A program made the translations under genes and the position numbers. From positions 1-55,962 of the forward strand of contig CASFDA010000011.1 in the NCBI GenBank assembly GCA_949293335.1: a stretch of DNA of 55,962 nt, read 5' to 3'. The stretch's first letter is position 1; every line of letters begins with the position of its first letter. Shown here one piece after another: positions 44,276 to 52,387 of this stretch. Origin of the DNA: an uncultured Spirochaetales bacterium (GTDB taxonomy: Bacteria > Spirochaetota > Spirochaetia > Sphaerochaetales > Sphaerochaetaceae). The notes below the pieces were generated by a model. It was not told the origin of the DNA and made no database searches. It saw nothing but the letters and a program-made list of their open reading frames with translations.

Positions 44276-45465
44276 AGAAACTGGATGTCATCAGATATAG
44301 GTTTGTAGCTTTTGCCATATCTTTGGCAATCATCGCTCTTGCCCCGGTTTTCTATCTGATCCATGGGGGTTTCAATAAAGGGATCGACTTCGGATCTGGC
44401 TATTCTCTGAATATCGGTATAGTTCCTGTCGGCCTTTATGTCTCTTCTTCTGAGGACGTTGTCCTCTCAACAGAAGAAGGTGCAATCATCGTGACTTTAC
44501 CAGATGGGGAGAGTCGGATAAGTCTCACAGGAAAGAGCATGGAGGATCTCAGCGCGGAACTTGAATCGCTTTCTGTCAGCACACGTGTGGTCACCCCTTC
44601 TTTGAAGGCAGAGAACATTCAGGTTGGCCTCAACTTCCCGATGACGCTCTCTGAAGAGGAGAAGGCCATCAATTTCTCAACAGATACTGTCGATGTCACG
44701 ATACCTGAAGTGCGCGATGCCCTCTCTTCTCTCGATGGTGTTAACGTACAGGCTGTCGGAAACAGAAGTAACGGTGCTTTCCAGATAAGGTTCCCTCTCT
44801 TCGAAGGAATGACAGATGAAGAGACTCTTGAAAGTGTTTATTCACTTTTATATGACGCTTTCGGAACAGATTCAATTGTCGTCTATCAGTCGGATTACGT
44901 CGGCCCGAGATTCTCGAGCCAGCTCATTTCCTCTTCCATCAAGGCGATATTGATTGCCATCGTACTCATCCTCATATACATATCGATACGCTTCAGGCCA
45001 TCCTATGCCATTTCAAGCATACTCGCGCTCATGCACGACGTGCTGGCGATGCTTTCCCTGATCCTCGTCTTTGATCTTGAAGTCTCCTCGACCACGATTG
45101 CGGCCATACTCACGATAATCGGGTATTCGCTCAACAACACTATCGTCATCTTTGACAGGGTCAGGGAGGAGATGAAGATCGATCTGAACAGGAACGTCGA
45201 CGATGTTATTGGAATCGCAGTCTACAAGAGTCTGACCAGGACGATAATAACCAGCCTCACCACGTTGTTCGCAATTGTCCCTCTTGCTATTTTCAGTACA
45301 GGCGGGATAAAGCTCTTTGCGATCAACCTCACTTGGGGGCTTATAGCTGGAACATACTCTTCGAACTTCATTGCCCCAGCACTTTTGCACTATTTCCATA
45401 AACTTTTCCCGATCAATGTCGAGAAGAAAAAGATAGAGAGGGACTATTCCCTGATAGATGACTGA
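44272..45465 (+). CDS. secF: protein translocase subunit SecF
   Basis: A 397-residue SecF with six TM helices, GIDFGSGYSLNI near the N-terminus and the C-terminal YSLNNTIVIFDRVREEM motif. The periplasmic domain after the first helix is larger than in E. coli (323 residues). ATG 44272 is chosen over a TTG at 44260: GGAGGAGAAA lies directly ahead and the codon overlaps the secD stop. Confidence 0.95.
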   Translation: MKKLDVIRYRFVAFAISLAIIALAPVFYLIHGGFNKGIDFGSGYSLNIGIVPVGLYVSSSEDVVLSTEEGAIIVTLPDGESRISLTGKSMEDLSAELESLSVSTRVVTPSLKAENIQVGLNFPMTLSEEEKAINFSTDTVDVTIPEVRDALSSLDGVNVQAVGNRSNGAFQIRFPLFEGMTDEETLESVYSLLYDAFGTDSIVVYQSDYVGPRFSSQLISSSIKAILIAIVLILIYISIRFRPSYAISSILALMHDVLAMLSLILVFDLEVSSTTIAAILTIIGYSLNNTIVIFDRVREEMKIDLNRNVDDVIGIAVYKSLTRTIITSLTTLFAIVPLAIFSTGGIKLFAINLTWGLIAGTYSSNFIAPALLHYFHKLFPINVEKKKIERDYSLIDD

Positions 45466-46277
45466 TGGAAGTTACTGTCTCTGAACGCGCCGGATTCTGT
45501 TTTGGTGTCAGACGTTCGCTCTCTCTCCTTGATGATGCGATAAAGATGTATGGGGATGTCTATCTCTATGGCTCCATAGTCCACAACAAGATCGTCATGG
45601 AGCATTACCTTGGAATGGGAGTGAAGGTTGCAGCAAGAGCTGAGGATATCCCATCGTGCTCGACGGTTGTGATCAGGGCACATGGGATCGGAAGGTGTGA
45701 GAGGGAGAGTCTGGAGAAGAGAGGTGTGCGGATCATAGATACCACATGCCCTTTTGTCGGCCTGAACATCACAGATGCCATGAAGAGCGAAAAGGAAGTG
45801 CTGCTCATAGGACTCAGAGGGCATGATGAGGTCAGTTCGATCGCATTGAACGCACGAAATGGCGTCCATATAATCCAGAATAGAGAAGAGCTTTTGGATA
45901 TTGACCTGAAAAAAGATTATACTGTCATTGTCCAGACGACGTTTCCCGAGAAGGAACTCGATGGCATCCTGGAAGTGCTGGCTTCTTACGGACTCTCTCC
46001 GGAGAGGAAAGTGTGCCTCTCAAGCGTGCGTCAGCGAGAGGAGATAAGGAGACTTGCTTCTTCCTATGATGTCCTCCTTGTCGTCGGGGACCGGTCAAGT
46101 GCCAACACCAGGGCCCTCTATGAAGAGGGGTTGAGCGCGGGAAAGTGTTCGTTCCTGATAGAAAGCAGGAAAGACCTTGATTCGCTGACTCTCCGTGGCA
46201 GGGTTTTCATTACTGCAGGCACGTCGACTCCTCCCGATGTCGTTATGGATGTAAAAAGGGGCGTAGAAAGTTTATGA
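45465..46277 (+). CDS. ispH: 4-hydroxy-3-methylbut-2-enyl diphosphate reductase
   Basis: The 270-residue IspH catalyses the last step of the MEP pathway, giving IPP and DMAPP. The three 4Fe-4S cysteines are C12, C95 and C184. Substrate residues H40, H73, H120 and E122 are in place (HNKIV, RAHGIG, GHDEV). C184 lies in KVCLSSVRQRE. Its start overlaps the secF stop by one base and rex overlaps its end by 4. It shows that isoprenoids are made de novo here. Confidence 0.95.
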   Translation: MEVTVSERAGFCFGVRRSLSLLDDAIKMYGDVYLYGSIVHNKIVMEHYLGMGVKVAARAEDIPSCSTVVIRAHGIGRCERESLEKRGVRIIDTTCPFVGLNITDAMKSEKEVLLIGLRGHDEVSSIALNARNGVHIIQNREELLDIDLKKDYTVIVQTTFPEKELDGILEVLASYGLSPERKVCLSSVRQREEIRRLASSYDVLLVVGDRSSANTRALYEEGLSAGKCSFLIESRKDLDSLTLRGRVFITAGTSTPPDVVMDVKRGVESL

Positions 46278-46933
46278 GCATACCTATTCCGACAGTAAAA
46301 CGTCTTCCCTCATACCTCAGGATACTAACTCAGAGGAAAGAGCTGGGAGAAGATCATATCAGCGCAACACTGCTTGCCGAAGAGCTTGGTCTGAAACCTA
46401 TCCAGGTCCGTAAGGATATCTCCCTGACAGGGATTGAAGGCAAACCAAAGGTGGGTTTTGAGATCGATAAGCTCATAAAGTGCATAATCCATGTTCTTGG
46501 ATGGGATAATACAACCGATGCCCTGATCGTCGGGGCAGGCCATCTCGGCTCTGCGCTTGCACGTTACGATGGTTTTTCTGCCTATGGGCTCAGGATCGTC
46601 GCCATCTTCGACAAGGATCAGGAGAAGATCGGGAAGAAGATAGGGGATCTCCTTGTGCGTCCGATGGAGGATCTCAACTCATATATCGCGGAGAACAGGA
46701 TCTCCATAGCGGTAATTACTGTTCCAGCCCTCCAGGCGCAGGCTGTTTCCGATCTCCTTGTAAAGTGTGGAATCAGAGGTATCTGGAATTTTGCTCCAAA
46801 AGATCTGAAAGTTCCTTGCAACGTAGTGCTTCAGAGGACAGATCTTGCAACTAGTTTCGCAGTCCTTTCTGTAAAGCTAGGCCGCAAGATTCAGGATGAA
46901 GATGAGCTTTTAGATGACTTTGATATGATTTAA
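46274..46933 (+). CDS. rex: redox-sensing transcriptional repressor Rex
   Basis: A 219-residue Rex. The N-terminal winged helix (LAEELGLKPIQVRKDIS) carries the family DNA-reading helix. The Rossmann NAD(H) motif is GAGHLGSALARYDGF, with the expected IWNFAPKDL near the C-terminus. It represses fermentation and hydrogen genes when NADH is low. It is the last gene of the secDF-ispH run and stands directly before the hydrogenase operon, with an inverted repeat between them. Confidence 0.95.
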   Translation: MSIPIPTVKRLPSYLRILTQRKELGEDHISATLLAEELGLKPIQVRKDISLTGIEGKPKVGFEIDKLIKCIIHVLGWDNTTDALIVGAGHLGSALARYDGFSAYGLRIVAIFDKDQEKIGKKIGDLLVRPMEDLNSYIAENRISIAVITVPALQAQAVSDLLVKCGIRGIWNFAPKDLKVPCNVVLQRTDLATSFAVLSVKLGRKIQDEDELLDDFDMI

Positions 46934-46991
46934 TCTGTACTATGTCACATTAAATTGTATTTTGTTCACATATAATCAGGCATATTTCGAG

Positions 46992-47014
46992 TTTAGTGTG
47001 ACATTTTCACTAAA
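46992..47014. promoter_or_regulatory. inverted repeat upstream of the hydrogenase operon, possible Rex operator
   Basis: TTTAGTG (46992-46998), 9 bases, CACTAAA (47008-47014). Inside it, TGTGA...TCAC resembles the TTGTGA-type half-sites of Rex. TTTAGTGT recurs at 47061-47068 within the promoter. The protein that binds is not shown. Confidence 0.45.
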
Positions 47015-47046
47015 ATTCTCTTATTTCTTGCGCTGTAAGGAATTTA

Positions 47047-47074
47047 TTGACTACATTTGATTTAGTGTTGTAAC
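47047..47074 (+). promoter_or_regulatory. candidate promoter of the hydrogenase operon
   Basis: TTGACT (47047-47052), 16 bases, TGTAAC (47069-47074). Alternatively TATAAT at 46971-46976, upstream of the inverted repeat, could serve as a -10. Confidence 0.4.
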
Positions 47075-47100
47075 CTTTTTCAAAAGAGGGAACAAATAAA

Positions 47101-47352
47101 ATGGCTAATGATGGTAAGGTCAAGATCGAGCTTTGCATGGGCTCGAGCTGTTTTGCCCGTGGCAACAGCAGTATTCTTTCGGCTATCGAAAGCTATGCGA
47201 ATGAAAAAGGGGTATCAGACAGAATTGAACTTGAGGGGCATCTGTGTCTTGGCAGATGTAACTCGGGTCCTCATATTTCAATCAACGGGAAGGAGTATTC
47301 CGCGCTTGATGCAGAGAATATAGTTGATTTGATCAGTAAGGAGCTTTCCTGA
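47101..47352 (+). CDS. thioredoxin-like 2Fe-2S ferredoxin
   Basis: An 83-residue NuoE/HoxE-like small ferredoxin: C-x4-C (CMGSSC) and C-x3-C (CLGRC) hold a 2Fe-2S cluster in a thioredoxin-type fold. Such proteins usually carry electrons for hydrogenases. Its stop overlaps the HydS start (TGATG). First gene of the hydrogenase operon; the second small ferredoxin at 50346 is a relative. Confidence 0.85.
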   Translation: MANDGKVKIELCMGSSCFARGNSSILSAIESYANEKGVSDRIELEGHLCLGRCNSGPHISINGKEYSALDAENIVDLISKELS

Positions 47353-49139
47353 TGCAGTATCCGATCTATACAGAAATAACCAGTTGCAGAGACTGCTACA
47401 AGTGCGTCAGGGCCTGTCCTACAAAAGCGATCCAGATCAAGGACGGGCATGCCATGATCATCAAAGAACGATGTGTATTCTGCGGCAAGTGTGTACACGT
47501 CTGTCCCAACAACGCGAAGAAGATCAGGGATGATGTCTCAAGGGTGCGCCTGGCCCTGTCTTCTGGCAAGAGGGCAATCTGCTCGCTTGCCCCGTCCTAC
47601 GCATCTGAGTTCAGAGGGTCTGAGCGAAAGCTTCTGACAGCGATCAAGATGCTGGGATTTTCCGATGTGTCAGAAACAGCTATCGGGGCGCATCTCGTTT
47701 CAGAGGCAATTGACATCTATGTGAAGGAGAATGGGGGAGAGTGTTCATGGATCGGCACAGCGTGTCCGTCCGTTGTCGAGCTTGTAAAGAAGTATTATCC
47801 GGAAAGCGTCGGCCGCCTTGCCCCGGTGCCTTCCCCTCTTGAGGTTCATAGTGCATATCTGAGAAAGCTTTATGGCGATGACATAATCATCGTGTTCATA
47901 GGACCCTGTGCTGCAAAGAAACATGAGGCTGACACATATCCCGGTTATCCTGACTTTGCCCTCACTTTCCAGGAACTTCGCAAATGGATGGAGAGCGCCG
48001 GGATCGATCTTAAGAGTATAAAGGAAGATGAGAGCGTAAGGTTCATTCCAATGAAAGCCGGCCTCTCATCACTCTATCCGATCGAAGGGGGACAGATCGC
48101 CACAAGCGAGATCTGGGGAAAAGACCCAATCCATCCGAAGGCAATTGCACTCTCTGGAATGGATCAGGTGGTCTCTGCCCTTGCCGACAAGCACGAAGAG
48201 ACCGCATTCCTCGAGCTTCTTGGTTGTGATGGAGGATGTGTGAACGGTCCTGGAACTGAAAGGGACTATTCGATTGCCTTCAGGAAAAAAGCCTCGAGTG
48301 ATTACACTGCCTATCGCCTCTCATGTGGAGAAGAGCTCTTCGAGGGAGATGAGGCCTTTGCCCGTGAGATTATCGAGAAAGGATATGGAATCCTTGGCGG
48401 AAGGCAGCCTGGAATTGAGAACGCATTTGCAAGGAAATACTCGGAGGATGATATAAAGAGGGCTCTGGTAGACCTTGGAAAGCTTAGCAAGGAAGACGAG
48501 CTCAATTGCGGAGGTTGTGGTTACAACACATGTCGCGAGATGGCGATTGCATATCTTGATGGAATGGCTGAGATCGAGATGTGCGTGACAAAGATGAGGA
48601 AAGAGGCCCAGAGCAAAGTTGACGTTCTCCTCCGCACGATCCCTATGGGTGTTGTCATTGTTGACAGTGATTTGAAGATCGCCGACTGCAATCTCCAATT
48701 CCTTGAACTCTTTGGGGACATGGAGGAAAGCTTCATGGACCAGAGCGTCCTTGATATGGTGAAGGGGCTCCCTGTTGAGCGTTTTGTTCCTTTTGCTGAC
48801 AAGTTCAGGGATCAGTTCTACCTTTCTCATCCGGGACAGTACCGGATGCATTACAAGGACAAGTTCATCAGAGTGACATTCTTCCTTGTGGACAAGAAGA
48901 GACTTCTCGGTGCAATGTTCAACGACATCACAAATCCGACCATCAGGAGGGAGACTGTTGTCAAGAAGGCAGAGGATGTCATCCAGAAATCGCTTGAGAC
49001 AGTTCAGCAGATTGCATCCCTTCTCGGAGAGAATGCCGCTGAGACTGAGATCATGCTCAATTCCCTCATCGATGCGTTCAGCGTCCATACAGGAGAAGGG
49101 GATGGAAACTTTGCCCTGGAGGATGACGGAGATTCATGA
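47352..49139 (+). CDS. sensory [FeFe]-hydrogenase-like protein with PAS domain (group C, HydS)
   Basis: 595 residues. Two 4Fe-4S motifs (C12-C22, C41-C51) come first, then the H-cluster domain with L1 T136-A-C138-P, L2 GPCAAKK (C186, K189, E192) and L3 C292-x3-C296. A further Fe-S motif follows (C386-x2-C389-x4-C394), then a PAS domain (about 425-530) and a helical tail. The proton-shuttling first Cys of the usual TSCCP is Ala137, as in the sensory HydS group. It is probably an H2 or redox sensor acting through the SpoIIE phosphatase, whose start overlaps its stop (ATGA). Confidence 0.88.
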   Translation: MQYPIYTEITSCRDCYKCVRACPTKAIQIKDGHAMIIKERCVFCGKCVHVCPNNAKKIRDDVSRVRLALSSGKRAICSLAPSYASEFRGSERKLLTAIKMLGFSDVSETAIGAHLVSEAIDIYVKENGGECSWIGTACPSVVELVKKYYPESVGRLAPVPSPLEVHSAYLRKLYGDDIIIVFIGPCAAKKHEADTYPGYPDFALTFQELRKWMESAGIDLKSIKEDESVRFIPMKAGLSSLYPIEGGQIATSEIWGKDPIHPKAIALSGMDQVVSALADKHEETAFLELLGCDGGCVNGPGTERDYSIAFRKKASSDYTAYRLSCGEELFEGDEAFAREIIEKGYGILGGRQPGIENAFARKYSEDDIKRALVDLGKLSKEDELNCGGCGYNTCREMAIAYLDGMAEIEMCVTKMRKEAQSKVDVLLRTIPMGVVIVDSDLKIADCNLQFLELFGDMEESFMDQSVLDMVKGLPVERFVPFADKFRDQFYLSHPGQYRMHYKDKFIRVTFFLVDKKRLLGAMFNDITNPTIRRETVVKKAEDVIQKSLETVQQIASLLGENAAETEIMLNSLIDAFSVHTGEGDGNFALEDDGDS

Positions 49140-50332
49140 ACAACATATTTATCGACGTCGACTATGCCCAGATATACAAGCATGACCAGAAGATAGGTGG
49201 GGATGTGTTCCTCCTTTCCAGGAATCCGGACAATAACCAGATCGTCACCACCCTTTCGGATGGGCTTGGAAGCGGGGTGAAAGCGAATGTGCTTGCATCT
49301 CTTACCGCCCACATGGCGCATAAGCTCTCTTTCTCCCCGATAGACCTCCAGCACTCTGCGAAGATCATAATGGATACTCTTCCTGTCTGTAAGGAGAGGA
49401 AGATAAGTTACTCGACCTTCACTATTGCTGACATCAGGTACAAGGAGAACATGGAGAACATCCTTGTGAACCTTGTTGAGTATGATAATCCGCCAAGTCT
49501 GAGATTCTCCGGTCCAAATCCTATTGCATGGGAGAGGGAGAAGACTGTGCTCCAGAGGGAAAATGCCTTCAAGAAGGAGGAGGTTGCCTATTCCTCCTTC
49601 CCGATGGAGTTCGGAGAGCGTCTTGTGATGTTCTCTGATGGCGTGACCCAGTCAGGACTCGGTAAATCGCTTCCTCTTGGATGGAGGCTGGAAGGAGTGA
49701 GGAAATTCGTCTCTGAAGAGATTGCCAAAGATCCGGATATATCGTCGCGTGAGCTTTCCAGGGCAATTGTTCAGAAGGCATACTCTCTCGACGGGCTTTC
49801 AAGCAAGGATGACATTACATGTGTTGTAGTGTACATCAGGAGGCCCAGACGTACCCTGATTGTCACAGGACCTCCGTTTACAAAGGAAGCGGATGCGATC
49901 CTCGGAGAGAAGATCGCTGCTTTCCACGGAAAGAAGATTGTCTCGGGTGGAACGACAGCACAGATAGTTGCCCGCCTTTTTGGCAAGAAACTCACCGTGG
50001 ATCTCTCCTGCTGGTCACCTGATGTGCCGCCATCTTCCAAAATGGAGGGCATAGACCTCGTGACGGAGGGGATGCTGACGCTATCAAAGGTAGCGAACAT
50101 ACTTGAGAAAAAAGAGAATTTACAGGATCTGCCCAATGATCCAGCGAAGAAGTTCGTTGAAATTCTCCTTGATTCAGATCAGGTGCACTTCATTGTAGGC
50201 ACCAAGATCAACGAAGCCCATCAGGACCCGAACATCCCGGTGGAGATAGGAATCAGGAGGACGATAATCGGACGTCTCCGCCATGCATTGGAAGATATAT
50301 ATCTGAAAGAAACATCACTTGAATATCTGTAG
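49136..50332 (+). CDS. SpoIIE/PP2C-family serine phosphatase
   Basis: A 398-residue protein. The N-terminal ~230 residues form a SpoIIE-type PP2C domain: GGDVFLL, TLSDGLGSGVKAN (metal-binding Asp), LVMFSDGVTQSG and SSKDDITCVVV. The C-terminal ~160 residues form an additional domain of unknown type (TGPPFTKEADAILGEKI). Such phosphatases act on anti-sigma-antagonist or other Ser/Thr-phosphoproteins. Its start overlaps hydS and the next ferredoxin start follows its stop by 13 bases. It is the likely output of the HydS sensor. Confidence 0.85.
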   Translation: MNNIFIDVDYAQIYKHDQKIGGDVFLLSRNPDNNQIVTTLSDGLGSGVKANVLASLTAHMAHKLSFSPIDLQHSAKIIMDTLPVCKERKISYSTFTIADIRYKENMENILVNLVEYDNPPSLRFSGPNPIAWEREKTVLQRENAFKKEEVAYSSFPMEFGERLVMFSDGVTQSGLGKSLPLGWRLEGVRKFVSEEIAKDPDISSRELSRAIVQKAYSLDGLSSKDDITCVVVYIRRPRRTLIVTGPPFTKEADAILGEKIAAFHGKKIVSGGTTAQIVARLFGKKLTVDLSCWSPDVPPSSKMEGIDLVTEGMLTLSKVANILEKKENLQDLPNDPAKKFVEILLDSDQVHFIVGTKINEAHQDPNIPVEIGIRRTIIGRLRHALEDIYLKETSLEYL

Positions 50333-50345
50333 GAGGATCAGTTGT

Positions 50346-50603
50346 ATGAAGAAATCCAAAGTAAAAGTCAGGATTTGTCTTGGTACTGCGTGTTTTGTAC
50401 AGGGAGGGGCTGACTTGCTCCTCTACAATGACTTTCTCGATCCGGAAATCCTTGCCGGATGTGAGATCGAAGGGTGCTCTTGCCTTGAAGAGTGCAAGGT
50501 AGGCGGCGGACAGGCTCCGTTCGTTGAGATCGATGGGAAAGTTTACGATGGAGTAGACCAGGAGAAGTTCGTTAAGCTTCTTCAGGAGGCAGTCAAGGGA
50601 TGA
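50346..50603 (+). CDS. second thioredoxin-like 2Fe-2S ferredoxin
   Basis: An 85-residue protein with C-x4-C (CLGTAC) and C-x3-C (CLEEC), the thioredoxin-fold 2Fe-2S pattern. ATG 50346 follows AGGAGG (50331-50336) at nine bases. It overlaps the group B hydrogenase by 4 bases, suggesting it is that enzyme's electron partner. Confidence 0.82.
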   Translation: MKKSKVKVRICLGTACFVQGGADLLLYNDFLDPEILAGCEIEGCSCLEECKVGGGQAPFVEIDGKVYDGVDQEKFVKLLQEAVKG

Positions 50604-52030
50604 TAGACATCAACAACCAGTATACTCTGATGAAGAGGAGGATTGATACCGAGGTTGTCAGACATTTCTTCAACGGTACACTCGTAGATGAGATCGACAA
50701 GCTCCCGATAAAGATCATTCCGAAGGATCGAGTACCTTCTCGTTGTTGCATCTACAAGGAAAGGGCGCTGGTCCGTTACAGGATCCTCTCGCTCATGGGC
50801 ATTGATCTTAATAACAATGATGATGAGCTCAAGCCTCTTTCCAAGTATTTTGAGGAAGTGATGGAGGAAGGAGAGCCAAAGCTGCCTCTCCTGACGACTA
50901 TCACCTCCGGCTGCTACGGCTGTCCGAAGGATCAGTACAGGATTTCTGATGCATGCAGAGGGTGTTTTGCCCGTCCGTGCATGGCCAACTGCCCGAAGGA
51001 TGCCATTGTATTCCTCAATGGTCAGGCGCATATACAGGAAGACAGGTGCATCAGATGCGGAAAATGCATGGAGGTCTGTCCTTTCCATGCTGTAGTGCAT
51101 ATTCCTGTTCCATGCGAAGAGGCATGTCCTGTCGGCGCGATCAAGAAGAACGAGCAGGGCTTTGTGGAAGTTGATCACTCCAAGTGCATTGGTTGTGGAA
51201 AGTGCGTGCGTTCCTGTCCTTTTGGAGCAATTGCGGAAAGAAGCGAGCTTTTCCATGTCCTCAAGATGCTCAAGAGCGAGAAGAAAGTTGTCGCCATGAT
51301 AGCACCAGCTATCGAGGGACAGTTCCCCGGAAGTCTCGGACAGATCAAGAGCGCGCTCAAGAAAGCCGGTTTTGACGAAGTGTTCGAGGTTGCAGAAGGA
51401 GCAGAGGTCACTTCTATCAAGGAAGGCGAGGAACTGCTTGAGAAGATTCAGGAGAAGAAAGGATATATGACAACATCCTGCTGTTCTTCCTATATGGAAT
51501 TGATCAAGAAGCACCTCCCGTTCCTCTCTGAGCGCTACAGCTCGACACTTTCTCCGATGGCATATTCAGCTGAAATCTGCCGGAAGAAATATCCGGATGC
51601 GTACAACGTGTTCATCGGTCCTTGTCTTGCCAAGCGCGTGGAAGCTGCCAGATATGACAATATTGATGGCGTAATCACTTTCGAGGAGCTTGCTGCTATC
51701 TTCATGGCTCAGGATATTGATGTCCAGCAGATGGAGAAAGATGACATGGGCGTTGTTGATAACTTTGTCGATTGCCGTGAGTATGCGGTCACCGGTGGAG
51801 TCGCTGGCTGTGTCCTCAACAGGGTCGAAGATCCGTCTTCAATAAGGGTCATGAAGATCGATGGCCTGGACAAGAAGACTGTAAGGCTTATGAATACTTG
51901 GCAGAAGAAGGCTCCTGACGTGGACCTTGTAGAGGTCATGACATGTCAGGGTGGCTGTATCGCAGGGCCTGGTGTCATTGTAAAGCCACAGGTGGCCCTG
52001 AGGCTTCGCGAGAAACTCAGAAACTCATAA
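50600..52030 (+). CDS. monomeric [FeFe]-hydrogenase, group B type
   Basis: A 476-residue hydrogenase. An N-terminal region of about 100 residues is followed by Cys-rich Fe-S modules (about 105-180 and 196-206) and the H-cluster domain. L1 is TTSCCSSY with both Cys294 and Cys295, L2 is GPCLAKRVE with C342, K345 and E348, and L3 is C449-x3-C453. It therefore keeps the catalytic Cys that HydS lacks and should turn over H2 using ferredoxin electrons. The TSCCS variant of TSCCP is known in group B. The HydEFG maturases are not in this window. Confidence 0.9.
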   Translation: MIDINNQYTLMKRRIDTEVVRHFFNGTLVDEIDKLPIKIIPKDRVPSRCCIYKERALVRYRILSLMGIDLNNNDDELKPLSKYFEEVMEEGEPKLPLLTTITSGCYGCPKDQYRISDACRGCFARPCMANCPKDAIVFLNGQAHIQEDRCIRCGKCMEVCPFHAVVHIPVPCEEACPVGAIKKNEQGFVEVDHSKCIGCGKCVRSCPFGAIAERSELFHVLKMLKSEKKVVAMIAPAIEGQFPGSLGQIKSALKKAGFDEVFEVAEGAEVTSIKEGEELLEKIQEKKGYMTTSCCSSYMELIKKHLPFLSERYSSTLSPMAYSAEICRKKYPDAYNVFIGPCLAKRVEAARYDNIDGVITFEELAAIFMAQDIDVQQMEKDDMGVVDNFVDCREYAVTGGVAGCVLNRVEDPSSIRVMKIDGLDKKTVRLMNTWQKKAPDVDLVEVMTCQGGCIAGPGVIVKPQVALRLREKLRNS

Positions 52031-52041
52031 TAGATCTGATT

Positions 52042-52061
52042 CGGGCCCGTCTTTGGGCCCG
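52042..52061 (+). terminator. stem-loop after the hydrogenase operon
   Basis: CGGGCCC (52042-52048), loop GTCTTT, GGGCCCG (52055-52061), then TATCTCTT; GC-rich but with a weak U-run. Confidence 0.6.
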
Positions 52062-52067
52062 TATCTC

Positions 52068-52096
52068 TTGAAATAGAGATGAAACTTGGATATCTT
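52068..52096 (+). promoter_or_regulatory. candidate promoter of the thrS T-box leader
   Basis: TTGAAA (52068-52073), 17 bases, TATCTT (52091-52096); predicted start near 52103, just ahead of stem I. Confidence 0.5.
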
Positions 52097-52102
52097 CTAA
52101 CT

Positions 52103-52377
52103 AATAGCTGAGACGAAGAAGAGTAATATCTGATTCTGCCATAGAGAGGGCGTCCGCATTTTCGCGGGTGGAAGATGCCTGGAGATAGGATATGAAAACC
52201 ACTTCCGAGCTGCATGGAGGAAACAGCAGTATTCCATGCCGTTACCCTGCGTTAATGGTCTTGAGTGTCCCCTTTTTGGGGGGAAGCAAGGTGGGACCGC
52301 GGAATTGCAAAAGGCCTTTGCAGTTTCGTCCTTGCGCATAGTTTGCGAGGATGAGACTGGAAAGGCTTTTTCTTTTT
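52103..52377 (+). promoter_or_regulatory. T-box riboswitch, threonine specific
   Basis: Stem I has the AGTA loop-E element (52122-52125), an ATATC/GATAT helix and the specifier codon ACC (52198-52200), a Thr codon, in the expected GAAA-ACC-A context. The 14-base T-box AAGGTGGGACCGCG (52288-52301) is one change from consensus. The antiterminator side TTCGTCCTT lies inside a large terminator (52314-52366, stem of about 21 bp) ending TTTTTCTTTTT. Uncharged tRNA-Thr would favour antitermination of thrS. Confidence 0.9.
52314..52377 (+). terminator. T-box attenuator terminator
   Basis: GCCTTT (52314) pairs with AAAGGC (ending 52366) and CAGTTTCGTCCTTGC with GCGAGGATGAGACTG, followed by TTTTTCTTTTT. 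It sits just before the thrS ribosome site AGGAGGAG. Confidence 0.9.
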
Positions 52378-52387
52378 AGGAGGAGAT

